This document shows, one piece after another, positions 46,476 to 56,622 of a stretch of DNA of 64,000 nt. The position numbers and the translations under genes were made by a program. Below the pieces are notes generated by a model that worked only from the letters and a program-made list of their open reading frames with translations, was not told the DNA's origin and did no database searches. Every line of letters starts with the position of its first letter. Within the stretch, counting starts at the first letter, position 1. The stretch comes from Choristoneura fumiferana (Eukaryota; Arthropoda; Insecta; Lepidoptera; Tortricidae). The DNA lies in assembly GCF_025370935.1 (NCBI RefSeq), contig NC_133476.1:6767423-6831422 (forward strand), written 5' to 3'.

Positions 46476-47269
46476 TGTCGGCGGCCGATCGTAAAATCCG
46501 CCAGATCACGAAATTCCTAGGCATATCGTGAAATGCCGCCATTTCATGAATTGGCTAAGGAACATCCGCCATATCGTTCAAAAACTCAATGTCCGTTTGG
46601 CCAATTTAGTGCCGTTCATATGCAATTCCTCAAGATTCCTAGGATTCCTGAAGTTCCCCTTGTTCTGGCACTTCGCCGGCCGCTGCGCGGCACGCTCGCT
46701 TCGCTCGCTCGGCTCGTGCGGTCGTGATCACAATTAATACTAACCACTCCTCGCTTCGCTCGTCGTACCTAAATTTTTCTATATAAATAAATAACAACTA
46801 GTGAATACTTTATTTATCAACAAAATACCAACCTCTAAAATACGGGCAGACGTCCATGGTTTTTCCATATTGTGCACAGAATCCGTTTAATTCACATAAA
46901 AAGAACGGAGCTGATGTTCAGCTTCTTTTGCACTTTTATTTTGAATTCAAACACTAGTTTCGGTTTAAGGATCATTTTGTTTCGACGCCGACATTTTTCA
47001 CGCGCTAAACAAACACGACCGGTCAGCTGGTCACGGCCGCCATTGCATACGCAGCGCCACCAGTGGCCAAAAAAGAAGCTATTTTACGATGTGCCCGGTA
47101 TAGAGCTAGGAATATCGTCGAATGCGTTGCTCTAATCGATCTGCCGTATTATTTCCCAGGCACATCGTGATATGCCTGGCCAACGTTTAGGCATATCATG
47201 AAATGGCGGCTTTTCACGATATGCCTAGGAATTTCGTGATCTGGCGGATTTTACGATCGGCCGCCGACA
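46476..47269. mobile_element. 794-bp DNA transposon relic with long TIRs
   Basis: TIRs of about 75-80 bp: TGTCGGCGGCCGATCGTAAA leads the left end and its complement closes the right end, with matching continuing through CCAGATCACGAAATTCCTAG and GCATATCGTGAAA. The arms hold sub-repeats of GGCATATCGTGA/TCACGATATGCC. TATA lies on both sides (46472-46475 and 47270-47273), a possible target duplication. It interrupts a SINE tail. There is no transposase; small frames at 46528-46737 come from a GC-rich CTCGCTTCGCTCGCTCGG segment. Confidence 0.82.
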
Positions 47270-47300
47270 TATAGACCGAGATGATGTCCTTTTGTATTTT
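47270..47300 (+). mobile_element. SINE tail, right part
   Basis: TATAGACCGAGATGATGTCC corresponds to TATATAGGCTGGGATGATGA, the end of the SINE that precedes the transposon. Confidence 0.45.
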
Positions 47301-48196
47301 AATATGGAAATCTGCCTGTTTGTCGTGACTTTTTTTACTTAAGACAACCCTAGTCTGGTAATCCTATCGCTTGACCGTAACCTTAACAATGTCCGGCGTG
47401 GAACAAAATACAAAAGGGGTTTTCTTTCAAGTGCCGTTCAAGATATGCTAATTCCTCAAGACCTTGGGTAAGCGTTTCCGAAGTTCCCACTTGTTTCTAC
47501 TCTATTGTTCCCAGCTGGTATAAATGAATAACTAAAAAGATTAATAATAGTTCATTAAAATCAATGTTGAATGAAAACAATAAAAACGAAATCTTATTGC
47601 ACTGTCCAGCTAATGAAGAAACGTTTCTAACTTACTGGAAAAAATAAGTCTAGATTTAATCGTTAAACTGATTCAATCTTGACAGTACCTACTAAAAATT
47701 GAGCTTAAGTAAACTTTCCCAGCAAAAGGCCATGAAAAGTGAGCCACTGCTTCATTTTGTCAAAGAAGTTCAACTGCGGTGTATTTCCAATTTAGAAAGA
47801 GAGAGAGAGAGAGTAAGTGTGTGAAAGAGAGAGAAACATTTATTTACACAATGTATTCGACACACATGGTAAAATACATTGAGTAGGAAAACATTTTCAA
47901 AGAACATCGAATAGTGTAAATATAATTGGTATCTTAAACAAAATAAAGTGATCATTAGGTATAAAATGAAATAAATCCGGATAACTCACGTCTTAAATCG
48001 AGTTTAGCTCGACATGTCCACATGTCGACATGTCGCGCGAGCAGAGCGGTGGCGTGCAGTGCGCGTGTTGCAGCAGCCGCCAAGTCGCATTGCTCCTAGA
48101 GGAAAGGCTACAAATTAACCCTAACCCTAACATGTCGTGCTAAACTCAAAATAAATCTTAATCAACTATTCAGTAAGCAGGCCACAATGAGCTCTT
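47301..48196. other. intergenic with GA microsatellite
   Basis: 47797-47836 is a (GA)n-rich stretch with an interruption. At 47430-47495 AAGTGCCGTTC, AATTCCTCAAGA and GAAGTTCCCACTTGTT repeat words found inside the transposon at 46608-46672, so a related sequence sits outside it. No gene. Confidence 0.45.
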
Positions 48197-48290
48197 TTAC
48201 ACGTTGTTTATTTAACTACCAGCGCTTTCGGAAAGACCATCATTGCCAAGATGAATGCGCCGCAAGAAACTTGGCAGGAAGTAATTTTTT
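48197..48290 (+). repeat. CTACCAGCGCTTTCGGAAAG repeat, copy 2
   Basis: Same words as at 44570 (AACTACCAGCGCTTTCGGAA, AGACCATCATTGCCAAGATG, AATGCGCCGCAAGAAACTTG), about 90 percent alike by eye. Confidence 0.7.
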
Positions 48291-48887
48291 CAAAATAAAT
48301 AATTATACAAAGTCCTTGATTTAAAACGTGAGTAATCCGGATTAATTTCATATAATATGTGTGAGTCTCACGCACGGTTGTTTCATGTTCCAAATTGATC
48401 AGCAGGTAATTTAATTTTCATTTTTCGAAATTACCAGACACTCCACGGCAATTCGTCGTACTGCAGCAAGATCATTCAAGTTCTAAGAATAGAAAAACGG
48501 TATGACCGCGACTTGCGTGTGACCGCAAGGTCTATAACCACCTGATACATGTAATATATGTAACATGCGGCATAAATATTAGCTAATACTTATTCCATAC
48601 ATATAAATGTATTTTTATGCCAGCGTTCATTTACCTTACAAGCTTTGAATACCTTAGTGGTTCATGTTCAGTCCAAAAAGTTTTTAAAAAAAAAAAATTA
48701 TTTCGATTCTTTTTTTGTTGACTGTTCTATTTAATGGTTGTACTTGCTTTGTCACCCAAATTACGTATCCATACCATACCAAATTACAATTCCATGCTAT
48801 TAACCGCTAAAGATTTCCCTCCAGCGAAAATGATCCTGGGCGGACCACCAAATAATACGAAATTATTATATTGTCGTTCAATTGCCC

Positions 48888-48962
48888 TGAGAGGATTCTG
48901 AGAGAATTCCTGTGCCCAGCAGTGGGACGTATATAGGCTGGGATGATGTTGATGATGACGAC
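48888..48962 (+). mobile_element. LINE-tailed SINE, 3' fragment
   Basis: GAGGATTCTGAGAGAATTCC, TGTGCCCAGCAGTGGGACGT and ATATAGGCTGGGATGATGTT then GATGATGA. Tail portion only. Confidence 0.7.
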
Positions 48963-49828
48963 CCAACTGTCGTATTGCAGACAAATCTATTCGTTACTTC
49001 TGTCTATTGTAAAGTTTGCCTGGAAGAGATCGCTCTGAAGCGATAAGGCCGCCTATTCTTTACATTATGGTAAATCTCCATATAGCCTATATTTTATGTA
49101 CCTACTATTTACTACGCATTCGTATTCCATAAAGAATACAATACAATACCATACAAATATTCTTTATCAAAAAATCATTGTATCTGGGGGCACGGTAGTG
49201 CCCCCGCCAAGTCGAGCAAAAAAACGGCACGGCCGTACCATCCTTATCTCGAAGCAATTCAGGTCATTTTCGACCCCCTATAACTTCGTTGTGTATTTGT
49301 ATTGACATATCCGTACTATCTGGCCATGCCAGGATAAGCTAAGTGAATCCACCCGCAGCGAGTTTTGGCTTTTTGATAATGTAGCTTTCTATTAGTAACA
49401 AGTATGCAAAATATGAGCAAAAAATTAGTTTTATGCGAATTAATATAGACCCACCCAAGCATGTATGCATAGCTTGTAAAAAGATGAAACAATGTCGGTT
49501 CGTTTTTCGCATTTAGATATTTCTAAAGTATCTAGTTATTTAAAAGCAGATTCCCAAATTCGCCGGCACTTTGTATAAACGTCGGGAAACTTCAATTAAG
49601 TGGGCATTCCTTTAAAGATTCCAGTAGGGAGACCTTTTAAACAAAGGATGTGCTGAAAAGGAAACTTCATTAGACGACTTTAACTTTTTTACCTTTCCCC
49701 ATTCGATGATAATCAAGTTTTTAAGTAAGAGATTTTATAAGTAATGCCTGTTGCCTGTTTCGACACAATTTTTGGAAGAAAGTTTTCTCGGTTTCAAACT
49801 GAGTGTCTTTTAGATACAAAGTATCCTA

Positions 49829-50030
49829 CTAATGTTATAAATGTGAAAGTTTGTGAAGATTTTTGGATGTTTGCCACTCAATTACGTCTAAACCGCTGAA
49901 CTGATTTAGATGTAATTCGGTATACAGATAGTTTGAGTCCCGGGGAAGGACATAGGATGGTTTTATCCGGGAAAACTTCATATTCACCGCGGGATAGCGA
50001 TAAACGAATACTACGCGTGGTTTACACAGC
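49829..50030 (+). repeat. common lepidopteran interspersed repeat, copy
   Basis: CTACTAATGTTATAAATGTG, GTCTAAACCGCTGAACTGAT, AGATAGTTTGAGTCCCGGGG and AAGGACATAGGATGGTTTTA follow the same order as at 5447. Opposed open frames here are repeat artefacts. Confidence 0.7.
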
Positions 50031-50292
50031 GCCAATAAAATCGTGCCGGAAGTATACCATTGCGGCGGTCCATGGTTCGTTTTGTAACTCCATAACCCCT
50101 CGGGCCCGCAACGATACTGGGGGGCTACTACGAAATACGAAGTGCGTATCATACCGTCCCTCTCACTCTCGTATTAAATAACATTAGCGTCAGCGGGACA
50201 ACAAGACACGAAGTTCAAATTTTGCACTCGTAGTATAGGCCCTGGCACGATTTCACTGGCACCCTGTGAACCGGCTCTAATACCTACATATA

Positions 50293-50465
50293 CTCTATCA
50301 TCATCATCAGCCTACTGCAGTCCACTGCTGGACATAGGCCTCTTCCATGGCGCGCCACAACACTCTGTCTTCAGCCCCTCGCATACAGCCGCCAGCGATC
50401 CTCTTAAGGTCATCCGTCCACCGTGCCTCAGGACGCCCTACACTACGTTTTCCCGTCCGTGGTCT
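50293..50465 (-). mobile_element. 5'-truncated LINE 3' end, minus strand
   Basis: Minus frame from about 50462 to the stop at 50307-50309 encodes KRSVGRPEARWTDDLKRIAG, then CMRGAEDRVLWRAM and EEAYVQQWTAVG, followed by TGATGATGATGATAG. It is homologous to the copy at 29.6 kb but diverged, so it is another member of the lineage. The frame is intact over about 50 codons. Confidence 0.85.
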
Positions 50466-50893
50466 CCATTGGCAAAATTGAGCAAAAAAATGTTTTTATA
50501 CAAGAGCGTACGAGCTCTTGTATAAAACCAAAAACCTGTGAATAATATCGGTTAAAAAACATTTATGGACTATTTATAAAACCGGGTGTGTGTTATATTA
50601 CAAAGGCAAATCTGTTCAAGGCTGATTCTAATAAAAGTGGCATGGCAGGCTAAAGTTAATTCAAAAAAAAAAATATATGTTTTTTTACTTTTTTTGCATA
50701 AAAACAGCTTCTTGGTATTTCATTTGTTACAAATATGTTAAAGGGAACAAAGTATTCCTAAAAACTTAAGAGTTATGGGTTCTTGAAATATTGATGAAGC
50801 AGGCTAAAGTTAAATTAGACAGGCTAGTAGTGAAAAGTTACCAGGTTAAAGAGAATTATATCAAAAATCAAAAGAAATGTATCATAAGTTTAA

Positions 50894-51033
50894 GGGGCTG
50901 TTTCACCATCCATTGATTAGTGTGAACTGGCGGTTAGGTGTGATGCCGTCTCTATATGTTTTGTTCGAATAGACGGAGACAGCATCACATTTAACCGTTG
51001 GTTAACGCTAATCAATGGATGGTGAAACAGCCC
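50894..51033. mobile_element. fold-back MITE, GGGGCTGTTTCACCATCC family, copy 2
   Basis: 140 bp, ends GGGGCTGTTTCACCATCCAT and its complement, with TAA on both sides (50891-50893 and 51034-51036). Internal arms (GTGATGCCGTCTCTA / AGACAGCATCAC) show it is the fuller version of the copy at 34083. Confidence 0.85.
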
Positions 51034-51174
51034 TAAATGTAATTTCTTAAAAAATATGAGTCTCTTTGAGGCATATATAAGAAAATAAAATTATTTCAAA
51101 ATTATTCATATTTTATACAGGGTTATTTGTAATTTACTAGCATCCTTTTAACCCTAAACTCCTACCACTTAAAC

Positions 51175-51229
51175 AAATGTTTTTTGTTTTACGACTTTTT
51201 AAAATGGAGCCGTAAAACAAAAACCATTT
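51175..51229. terminator. hairpin just after the basic ORF stop
   Basis: AAATGTTTTTTGTTTTACG and CGTAAAACAAAAACCATTT pair around a 17-nt loop, 7 bp beyond the stop of the minus-strand ORF at 51236. It may be a 3' end structure or an old inverted-repeat insertion. Function is unproven. Confidence 0.35.
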
Positions 51230-51235
51230 GCTAAA

Positions 51236-51418
51236 TCATGTATTTTTTTTATTTTTCCTTCCTGTTTTTCTTCGCTGATATTGTTCTTTATGTTTCCTTT
51301 GGAACTCAGCATAGACTTCTGGATTTCTTTTTATTTTTTCGTGTCTTTTCTTTTCGTTCTCCCTTTTTCGTGCTAACCTCTCTTCTCTTGTCTTTTGTTT
51401 AGTTTTTGGTTTCCCCAT
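51236..51418 (-). CDS. 60-residue Lys/Arg-rich protein, probably transposon-encoded
   Basis: Family not identified. The product starts MGKPKTKQKTREERLARKRE and continues with a KRHEKIKRNPEVYAEFQRKH segment, ending in a basic tail before TGA. About half of the residues are Lys, Arg or Glu and it should form one long helix. I recall insect transposon-derived proteins that start with this sort of R-R-ExxxDPExYxxxxxKxxxxYxRRK module, so it could be the DNA-binding N-terminal exon or a stand-alone basic peptide. It lies inside the candidate element 50623-52736. The coding bias (Lys, Arg, Glu throughout) is unlike chance ORFs nearby. No splice donor is assigned. Confidence 0.45.
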   Translation of the reverse strand: MGKPKTKQKTREERLARKRENEKKRHEKIKRNPEVYAEFQRKHKEQYQRRKTGRKNKKNT

Positions 51419-52740
51419 TACATGTCGGCCCTAAAATATTACGATTTAATTACAATACAATGCAATCAAATCAGTCCCTCCGATGAAATGAATGACTTCA
51501 GATAGTAAAAACTGGCCAAATAAGAACGTACCTAGGCAAAATAACACGAAAAAATTCGTTTTAAACGAGTAACGACACCACTATTTTATACGAATGATTT
51601 TTTACAAACTGTAAAAATTTTAGTTATAAACAGGATCACCATGATTGTTTTTTTTAATTTTCAAGCCAATAGTTTCACTTTTAGAGGGGGGAGGGGGTCA
51701 CACTCCAAAAAAAAATTGCAAAAGCTATATTTACGCAAAATTACAGATATAGTACTAATGGATCCAGTGCGGATAGATAAACAGACACACAAAGTGAAAT
51801 TATAAGTGTTTAGTTTAATAAAAAGCAATTCTCTACATTTACTTTGGTAGAACACTGTTAGTACTACTTAAAAAAAAGTCCATAAAGTTATTCTTAGAAA
51901 TTATATGCAATTTTTAAATAAAATAATTTATAGTTCACTTTTTTCTGCCATGAGTCACTTTAGTCTGTGCTTCAGTTACAGATTAAAGTGACACAGATTA
52001 AAGTGAAAAGTGGATTCAAAAGACATTTACTCTAAAACCGTCAAAAATATGAATGTGCCACTCTTAATAACGTAAGTAAATACGTCATAATATCACATTA
52101 AAATGATTATCTAATAACGTCCCATATAAATAACATAAAATAATCGAGACAATGTAAAGTTAACATACCCGTTACAAACTCCAGTTTGCCGCCTTCGATC
52201 ACTAATCGCCACAAAACTATGACAGAATGTCTCGAACCATTCCGTACGGCGGCGAGCCAGATATTGGCCGAATGTTTACCGATGATTAAGGTGTGTCTAT
52301 CATTCTCCGTGTGTGAGTGAGACCCAACAATGCGAACACACAGACTACAGTGAAAAAATCGCTGGACAAACTTTGAGTTTGAATATTGATGTATAAAAAT
52401 GATTTATTTAGGACCGTATTATTATTAAATGAATATCGTGTTATTGTTTTTGCAATATATTATAAAATATAATTTGTGAAATAGTACACAAATAATTCAC
52501 AGGCCTAAAACCGGGAGCATGTCCCTTTTGGACAAGACAGACTACAGTGAAAATCGGTACTTACATTTATTTATTTTTTAAAGTAATAAGGTTAAATAAA
52601 TAAAATGGCCTGGCCTCGGTGTAAAAGGTCTATGTTTACATATGTCAATTTTTATTTTTTCTGAAAAACTTATATTTAATGTACTTTCTATTCAAAAACT
52701 CATTGGCAGATTATAATGCCACTTTTATTAGAATCACCCT

Positions 52741-53174
52741 TCAAACGAAATAGCCAGTGTCAATTCAGAAGCTCTTGATTTGATGCCAGTACGTCCACTC
52801 CATCAAAATCACCGCCAGACTGCGACTGGCCTTAACTACGTAATTATTTTTTTCACCACTATCTATATATATGACAGAATTTCAGTGTTTTCCTCCGATG
52901 ATCACTGAGCCCCTGACTCCCTTCTTCACTATTGCAGCGCACACAAACAATATCAAATGTTTACTATTTTGCATTTCTATACCTAATCTTGATTGTGTGT
53001 ATATATCGAAATACCAAGGACATCGCCAGCGTACGACCAAGTGGGGGGGCTAGTAAATTAAAAAAAAAAAAAAAGGGAATAGTATGTAAAATCGAGAGGT
53101 TATGCAGCAAGAGAAAACTTCAACGTGCTCTTGGCTCTAAAATAAATAAAACTTGTCAACATTGTACATTTCTT
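52741..53174. other. intergenic, nothing recognised
   Basis: No gene; a poly-A run at 53058-53074 follows GTGGGGGGGCTAGTAAATT. Confidence 0.4.
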
Positions 53175-53384
53175 CGAATTTCTTACATTTGAAATTTACT
53201 ACGAGGTTACCTGGTGGTGAAGGAAAACATTGTGAGAGAAACCTGCACAAACTTGCAAAGTAATTCAATGGCGCGTGTGAAGCTCCCAATCTGCACTGGG
53301 CCCGCGCGGGAACTACGGCCCAAGCCCTCTCATTCTGAGACGAGGCCTGTGCTCAGCAGCGGGACATAAGCTGGAATGATGATT
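53175..53384 (+). mobile_element. SINE (LINE-tailed family), head missing
   Basis: GGTGGTGAAGGAAAACATTG, AAACCTGCACAAACTTGCAA, AATTCAATGGCGCGTGTGAA, CGGCCCAAGCCCTCTCATTC and GAGGCCTGTGCTCAGCAGCG, then a AGCTGGAATGATGATT tail. It lacks the Pol III promoter part. Confidence 0.8.
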
Positions 53385-53440
53385 GTTACTTTGAAAACCC
53401 TTTAGGTACATCACTGAGCTAGAAAGCCGTTCCGGTTCGT

Positions 53441-53681
53441 ATTTAAGCTAGAAACACACTGACGCCGGAGGCGGAGCGGTGCGGCGCGGCGCGGAGGCGG
53501 CGCTGGTTGTAATATTCGAGCTAATGTGAAAGAGGGCAAACAGAATACCGCACTACGCTTTATTTCCCGCGCGGTATTCCGTTACTTTCACTTGTCACTT
53601 TCATGTTAGCTCGAATATTACAAACGGTACCGCCTGCGCGCCGCGCCGCACCGCCCCGCCACCGCTTTATATGTGTTTAAA
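53441..53681. mobile_element. GC-rich fold-back MITE, family FB-7
   Basis: About 241 bp. Outer ends TTTAAGCTAGAAACACACTG / complement of TATATGTGTTTAAA. The arms carry GGTGCGGCGCGGCGCGG against CGCCGCGCCGCACCGCC, and GTAATATTCGAGCTAATGTG against its near-complement. Arms are about 100 bp. GC runs contrast with the AT-rich flanks. Confidence 0.75.
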
Positions 53682-54195
53682 GTTTTACACAGGCCAGTCC
53701 CATTGCGCCGCGCCGCCGTGATCAAAACGAAATCTGAGCGCGGCAGATCAAAGGCCCGTCCCATTTGTTCAATTGCTCTGTGCCAAAAGACCTTAACCGA
53801 TTTAGTTCAAATTTTAAGGGTACTGAAACTTTAGTAAAATTAGAATGGTAATGTACAGTTCCATTGCAAAAATAACGATGTGAACCAACACATATAAATA
53901 TTTTGTATCTACCAGTGGCGTGACGTCAGATATTTCCGTGGTAAAGCCAAAGCAAAGATCATTTACATCTTTCATAAATTCTGTAAGTATAATCTTGTAA
54001 ATATTGGGCAAGCCGGTGGGAATAGAGTTCTATGGACGCTTCACGACTGGTACCTAAATACTTACACTAAGTACTATTTATGTATTGTATTAGCGGCTAA
54101 CGACCATAAGCGAGTTGTGTAATTATTAAAAAACTTTCATGGAACTGCAGTCTTCTCTGCACTTATCTGATCAGTTTTAAAAAGATAAGAAAACT

Positions 54196-54242
54196 TACCC
54201 CTACCTACCTAACCTACCTACCTACCTACCTTACCTATCTTA
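54196..54242 (+). repeat. (ACCT)n microsatellite
   Basis: ACCTACCTAACCTACCTACC and further units, imperfect. Confidence 0.85.
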
Positions 54243-54755
54243 TTCCTTTCTCAAAATGCTCATTTCCTGGGCAAAAAGGGCGATAAATGCTTGTATATTC
54301 GAAATAAGCACTACGAGTAAAAAAGAGAAAAAAACTCTGGGAAACATTGTCAAATGAATTATTTTGATTGATTCATTTATTTTCGATACCTACTCGTACA
54401 CAGATAATAAAGTTGTTCCGTTACATTTCGCTTTGACTATACGATTGTTATTATTTGCAACTTTATTAATATCGTCGTTATAAGACTTTATTGCGACCAC
54501 TGTAGCTCTGCTCCCGAGCCTTATCCGCCTCATAAATTTAATTCGTTTTATCGCTAATACCCGTTGTTAGACATGATATTAACTTGACTTGAGACAGAGG
54601 ATTGTGAAGCAAAAATGGAAATCATTTTCATAGGTACAAATAGTGGTGAATTCCACCCCTCAGAAGTTAAATAATTATAAGGTCAAGCAAGCCGTTAAGT
54701 TTTTATTGTAACAAAATCTACTTGTAACACTGCACTGTTGTCAAATTTTTATAAA

Positions 54756-55066
54756 GGGCCTAGCCTAGTGGTTTGAAAAAATCTTGATGGCCTAGTGGTT
54801 TGACCACAGGGTTTGACCTATGGTTTCTCAAGCACGGATCGTGGGTTCAAACCCGGACTTGCATCTCTGAATTTTTCGAAATGATATTCGAAATTTACCA
54901 AGAGTTTTACGATGTAGGAAAATATCGTAAAGAAATCTGCACAAACCGGCAAAGCAATTCAATGGTGTGTGTGGAGTTCTCAGTCCACGCAAAGCCCGCG
55001 TGGGAACTACGGGCCAAGCCCTCTTATTCTGGGACTTCTAGGTATAGGCTGGGATGACGATATTGA
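54756..55066 (+). mobile_element. full-length tRNA-derived SINE with LINE-type tail
   Basis: Head with A-box-like GGCCTAGTGGTTTGACCAC (54789-54807) and B-box GTGGGTTCAAACCCGGACT (54841). The body includes AAATCTGCACAAACCGGCAA, AGCAATTCAATGGTGTGTGT and CTACGGGCCAAGCCCTCTTA. It ends TAGGCTGGGATGACGATATT. It is the only copy here that keeps both promoter boxes. The word GCCTAGTGGTTTGA occurs twice (54763 and 54790), giving a duplicated A-box region. Confidence 0.85.
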
Positions 55067-56175
55067 TATACATACAAGCAAATTTCCGTAGGTAGGTACT
55101 TTGGTTCCCCGAGCTTATTTGCTCTTGTATCTTGATTTGCAAAGACAGAACACAAACACTGAAGCTGGCCGAATCACATAATAATATACACGAACTTACT
55201 CGTGCGTCTATTTGACGCTTAATGCTATACTTCGGTTTATTTTTGCATTAAATTTTGACGAGTCTTTTTATTGAAAAACGTTTTTAATAAAACATTAACT
55301 ATTACTTGTGATACCAAAAACATGTATGATCATAATGTTACATATTCGCTGTGACTTATTTTTTAAAAGTGTTTTTCAATAAAAAGACATGTCAAGATCG
55401 CTTACCTTCTTTCTAATGCTAAATACAAACATACATAGACTGCTAAAATCATTACTCTTCCTTTGGCTTTGCCGTAGTCGAGTAAAAACCGAAAGTATAG
55501 TTTCGACACAAAAGTTCTCCTGTCATATAAAGATATTCTGTAGTTTCAGAGACTAATGTTTCAATCAGCCCTGACGCCTGACGCAACCACGGCGAAGCCT
55601 CAAAAATGCTATTACGCGAAACATTAAGCGACCCTTTCCTAATCAAAGCATACTATACTTCCAATGGCGTAGCATTGAAGAATCAGTCGCAGAAAAAACG
55701 GTTCATTTAGTTCAGAGGAAAAATCAAATTAGCGTACCTGGTATTATTTTTGTTGACGTGTTTTTCGTTAGCGCATGTGATTTAGTCAAAAATACAAAAT
55801 TATAGCAAGTTACTTTTGTGAATCTATAATTTAAAACTCGTTTGTATAACTTTGTTGGTTGCTTTCTGTTTTGGTCAAACGTAATTTAAATATAACCCTC
55901 CCCCCCACACCCGAAACTACAACACAACGAATAGACTGTTTATTAGACTGTCTATTAGAGTAGAGAGACTATTTTATTTAGTCAAGGCATCTATTACAGA
56001 CGAGTAATGAGCTTGCTTTGCTTGCTTGGTGGTACTAATTTTGATGGCTTTGCAATCTAGAGCTTACTGCGCTTTTTCATACCTACACTCTCTGCTCAGG
56101 TATGGTTAAGGACTTAAATTCATGAGCCACATGGAACCTTTTCAAAGGAAAAGTCATTAGGATTTTCCTTGTTTT
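55067..56175. other. intergenic, nothing recognised
   Basis: AT-rich; a run of C at about 55899-55907. No feature supported. Confidence 0.4.
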
Positions 56176-56288
56176 TTTGTTTTTTTTATTCGACTGGATG
56201 GCAAACGAGCAAGTGGGTCTCCTGATGGTAAGAGATCACCACCGCCCATAAACACCTGCAACACCGGGGGTATTGAAGATGCGTTAAT
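56176..56288 (-). repeat. GCAGGTGGTAG interspersed repeat, partial copy
   Basis: TTTTATTCGACTGGATGGCA, AACGAGCAAGTGGGTCTCCT and CACCGCCCATAAACACCTGC, then ends after GGGGGTATTGAAGATGCGTT. Only the A-rich-end half is present. Confidence 0.75.
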
Positions 56289-56622
56289 TAATACAATGTC
56301 ACTATGACGTTAACCTACTGTGAAATGACGGTTCCATGGTGGCTCATAAATTGATGAAAGTCCTTGACCGTAGGAAGAAAGACATTATCAAGGACTTGAA
56401 AACAAATCGCGAAAATATTACACTACGCAGTACGCTTACAAGCCCTTATAATAACTTATAATATCTTCGAAATATCATTCTAAGATTAAGAGGGTCCCGA
56501 GGGCGCGAGATCGGGGGCTTATCAACTTCGGCTCAGAAAGGCCCTTAAAATGGAATGACATTGCCGTGAATGTGAAATAAGAACATGAAATTGGAACGCT
56601 CGGCTGCGAAGCAGATTTTTAA

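Larger units (their letters stand above)
50623..52736. mobile_element. candidate 2.1-kb element with 21-nt inverted ends and dispersed CAGRYTAMAGTKAA motifs
   Basis: TGATTCTAATAAAAGTGGCA plus T at 50623-50643 is perfectly inverted at 52716-52736. Inside are a 60-codon basic ORF (51236-51418, minus), a later MITE insertion (50894-51033), and at least seven copies of a 14-bp word. The direct copies are at 50645, 50800, 51979, 51994, 52341 and 52538; an inverted copy is at 51955-51969. I know no element with this layout. No target duplication could be established, so the true ends may lie slightly outside. Confidence 0.5.

Noticed and set aside
48112..48132. telomere-like TTAACCCTAACCCTAAC
   Set aside because: Only two to three units and of the vertebrate type, not the insect TTAGG type; chance.
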